From: Serripes groenlandicus
Lineage: Eukaryota > Mollusca > Bivalvia > Cardiida > Cardiidae
Reading direction: 5' to 3'
Length of the DNA: 64,000 nt
NCBI GenBank assembly: GCA_031761405.1
Contig: JASEVX010000083.1
Location: 559,456-623,455, forward strand
In this document: piece by piece, positions 62,613 through 64,000 of the stretch
How the letters are laid out: every line of letters begins with the position of its first letter
How positions within the stretch are numbered: the stretch's first letter is position 1
Notes under the pieces: generated by a model
Databases searched by the model: none
Told to the model about the DNA's origin: nothing
The model's input: the letters and a program-made list of their open reading frames with translations, nothing else
Made by a program: the position numbers and the translations under genes

Positions 62613-64000
62613 TGTTCAAACTCAAACTCAAACTCAAACTCAAACATCTTTATTAGTGATATGGCCACCGGCCCAAACACAATACTCATCATAATTATAA
62701 CAAACAGGTAAGTGACATACATATATAACAGACTATATAAGAAATTTCGTCTTTCTAGTGAATAAAAAATATACATTCCTTATTCTTTTTATGACATTTC
62801 CTTTAGTCTGGCTAATTAAACAGTTGAATTTTGCAATAGTATGATTACTACAGAAACATGTCGGTATATAAATTAACCTCAAGTCATTATATGCTTTACA
62901 TTCAAGCATAAAATGGTACTCTGTTTCAACAGACTGACAACACAAGGGAAATAATCGTTCAGCGAGATCCAATCCCAGATGCAATGTGATGAAGTTCTAA
63001 AGGTAGCCAATGCCCTTCGAAACTTCCCCACATTAATCACATCTAAATAATTCTGGAAATCGAAATTTGTCTTAAAATTTATATAAAACCTTAACTTTGA
63101 GCTACTGTAACATCGTTCACGCCATTTCTGTACATATTGGTCTTTTAATCTTTGTAGATATATACATATAAATTTAGATTCATTGGTAACACTATGATCA
63201 TTCCACACATATCCAAAACCGTTTTTAGTAAGATTGGTTCGAATTTGTGTTACCCAATTCGAATGTCCTAAACCATAATACAACTTTAACATATCATAAC
63301 ACTTTCTAACAAGACATGGAAATTTGATAACTCTTAGCCAGTACTTAATAACCCTTTTTGATGCATAAATATAGACGGGAAATCTTCCATATATCATATG
63401 TCATATATCTTGAAGAAGGTGTTATGATCAATAGGCATAAACGATTTTAAACTGTTAGATAAGGTCACAAATACATGTTTCGCTTTTGTAGACATGTTCT
63501 CAGTCATGCGATACAAAGACAAAGTAGATGAGAAATGAACACCAACATATGTGAAACCATTAACACATTCTAAACGTTTATTGTTTAACTCCATTGCTCT
63601 GTTCTTTTCAATATCTCACCATTTCTAAAAACTGCAACCTTTGTCTTTTTAACATTTATGCTAAGACCATATGCATCACAAAATTCACTGACCAGATTTA
63701 ACTGCATTTGTAGTCCGCGTATCGTATAATTGATCAGAGCTAAATCATCCGCGAACAACACTAATAGCAACTTGGTTATATCTGGAAATAACTGAACTCC
63801 TTTTATACCAGACTCTTCCATGAGACACAAAGTTCATTAATGAAGACGGTGAAGAGTTTTAGACTTAGACACAGCCTTGTTTCAACCCAACTGGGCAGTC
63901 AAGAATATCACTAAGTCCTTGAGTGTCTTTTACACGACCTTCGCCGTTTTATATATAGCCCTTATTGCACCCATTGAATGACCTTTAATGCCATTCTGTA
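62613..64000 (-). pseudogene. LINE RT to 3' end, minus strand, runs off window
   Basis: On the minus strand from 64000: VGLKQGC, then a stop and CLMEESGIKGV; LVLFADDLALINYTIRGL carries the RT catalytic FADD; GLSINVKKTKVAVFRNG, FTYVGVHFSSTLSLYRM, IYGRFPVYIYASKRVIKYWL and SVETEYHFMLECKAYNDL (knuckle) follow in shifted frames. The 3' UTR ends in a (TTTGAG)n tail, seen as CAAACT repeats at 62617-62644. Inactive. Confidence 0.85.

Overview
The window is animal nuclear DNA, AT-rich and full of repeats. The best guess is a bivalve mollusc. The reasons are a multi-exon metazoan ABC transporter with GT-AG introns, tRNA-headed SINEs whose tails end in a CAATCAATCAATC-like run, Helitron/Helentron-like repeats starting AGCTCACCTGAGC and ending in a GGCCATCATGGCC hairpin, and 160-170-bp core-repeat elements. 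These types are familiar from bivalve genomes. The species cannot be fixed from sequence alone. No bacterial-style operon, CRISPR array or RNA gene was found.

Positions 1022-39079 hold one long plus-strand gene, an ABCC1/MRP1-like full ABC transporter. I could place 26 exons by hand. They splice in phase to 4,218 nt, i.e. 1,405 codons plus stop. The first exons, for the start of TMD0, lie upstream of the window. Both nucleotide-binding domains have complete Walker A, Q-loop, signature, Walker B and H-loop motifs, so the gene looks functional.

The most striking structure is the 13-kb intron between window exons 8 and 9 (8316-21355). Almost all of it is a 12.6-kb foldback palindrome (8665-21245). 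Its arms are arrays of a ~74-bp hairpin-forming unit, interrupted in both arms by the same Helitron-like element. The two halves meet at a ~1-kb centre of 17-bp GATATC repeats. The left arm alone carries a three-fold amplification of a 737-bp higher-order repeat. The palindrome appears to sit inside an older SINE. Other introns hold SINEs, foldback MITE-like elements, minisatellites, a LINE 3' end, an antisense copy of part of an exon, and two tandem duplications that include splice donors.

From 39080 to 64000 no intact host gene is visible. This part holds hairpin families (40.0-42.6 kb), a 65-bp tandem array split by a 6.6-kb nest of transposable elements (44.7-52.4 kb), a long LINE copy whose reverse-transcriptase core is gone (53.1-58.2 kb), a second inverted repeat carrying two broken copies of an uncharacterised protein gene (58.8-62.6 kb), and the 3' half of a minus-strand LINE running off the window end (62.6-64.0 kb).

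All coordinates and homology calls come from reading the sequence and from memory of protein families. No alignment or database search was run.
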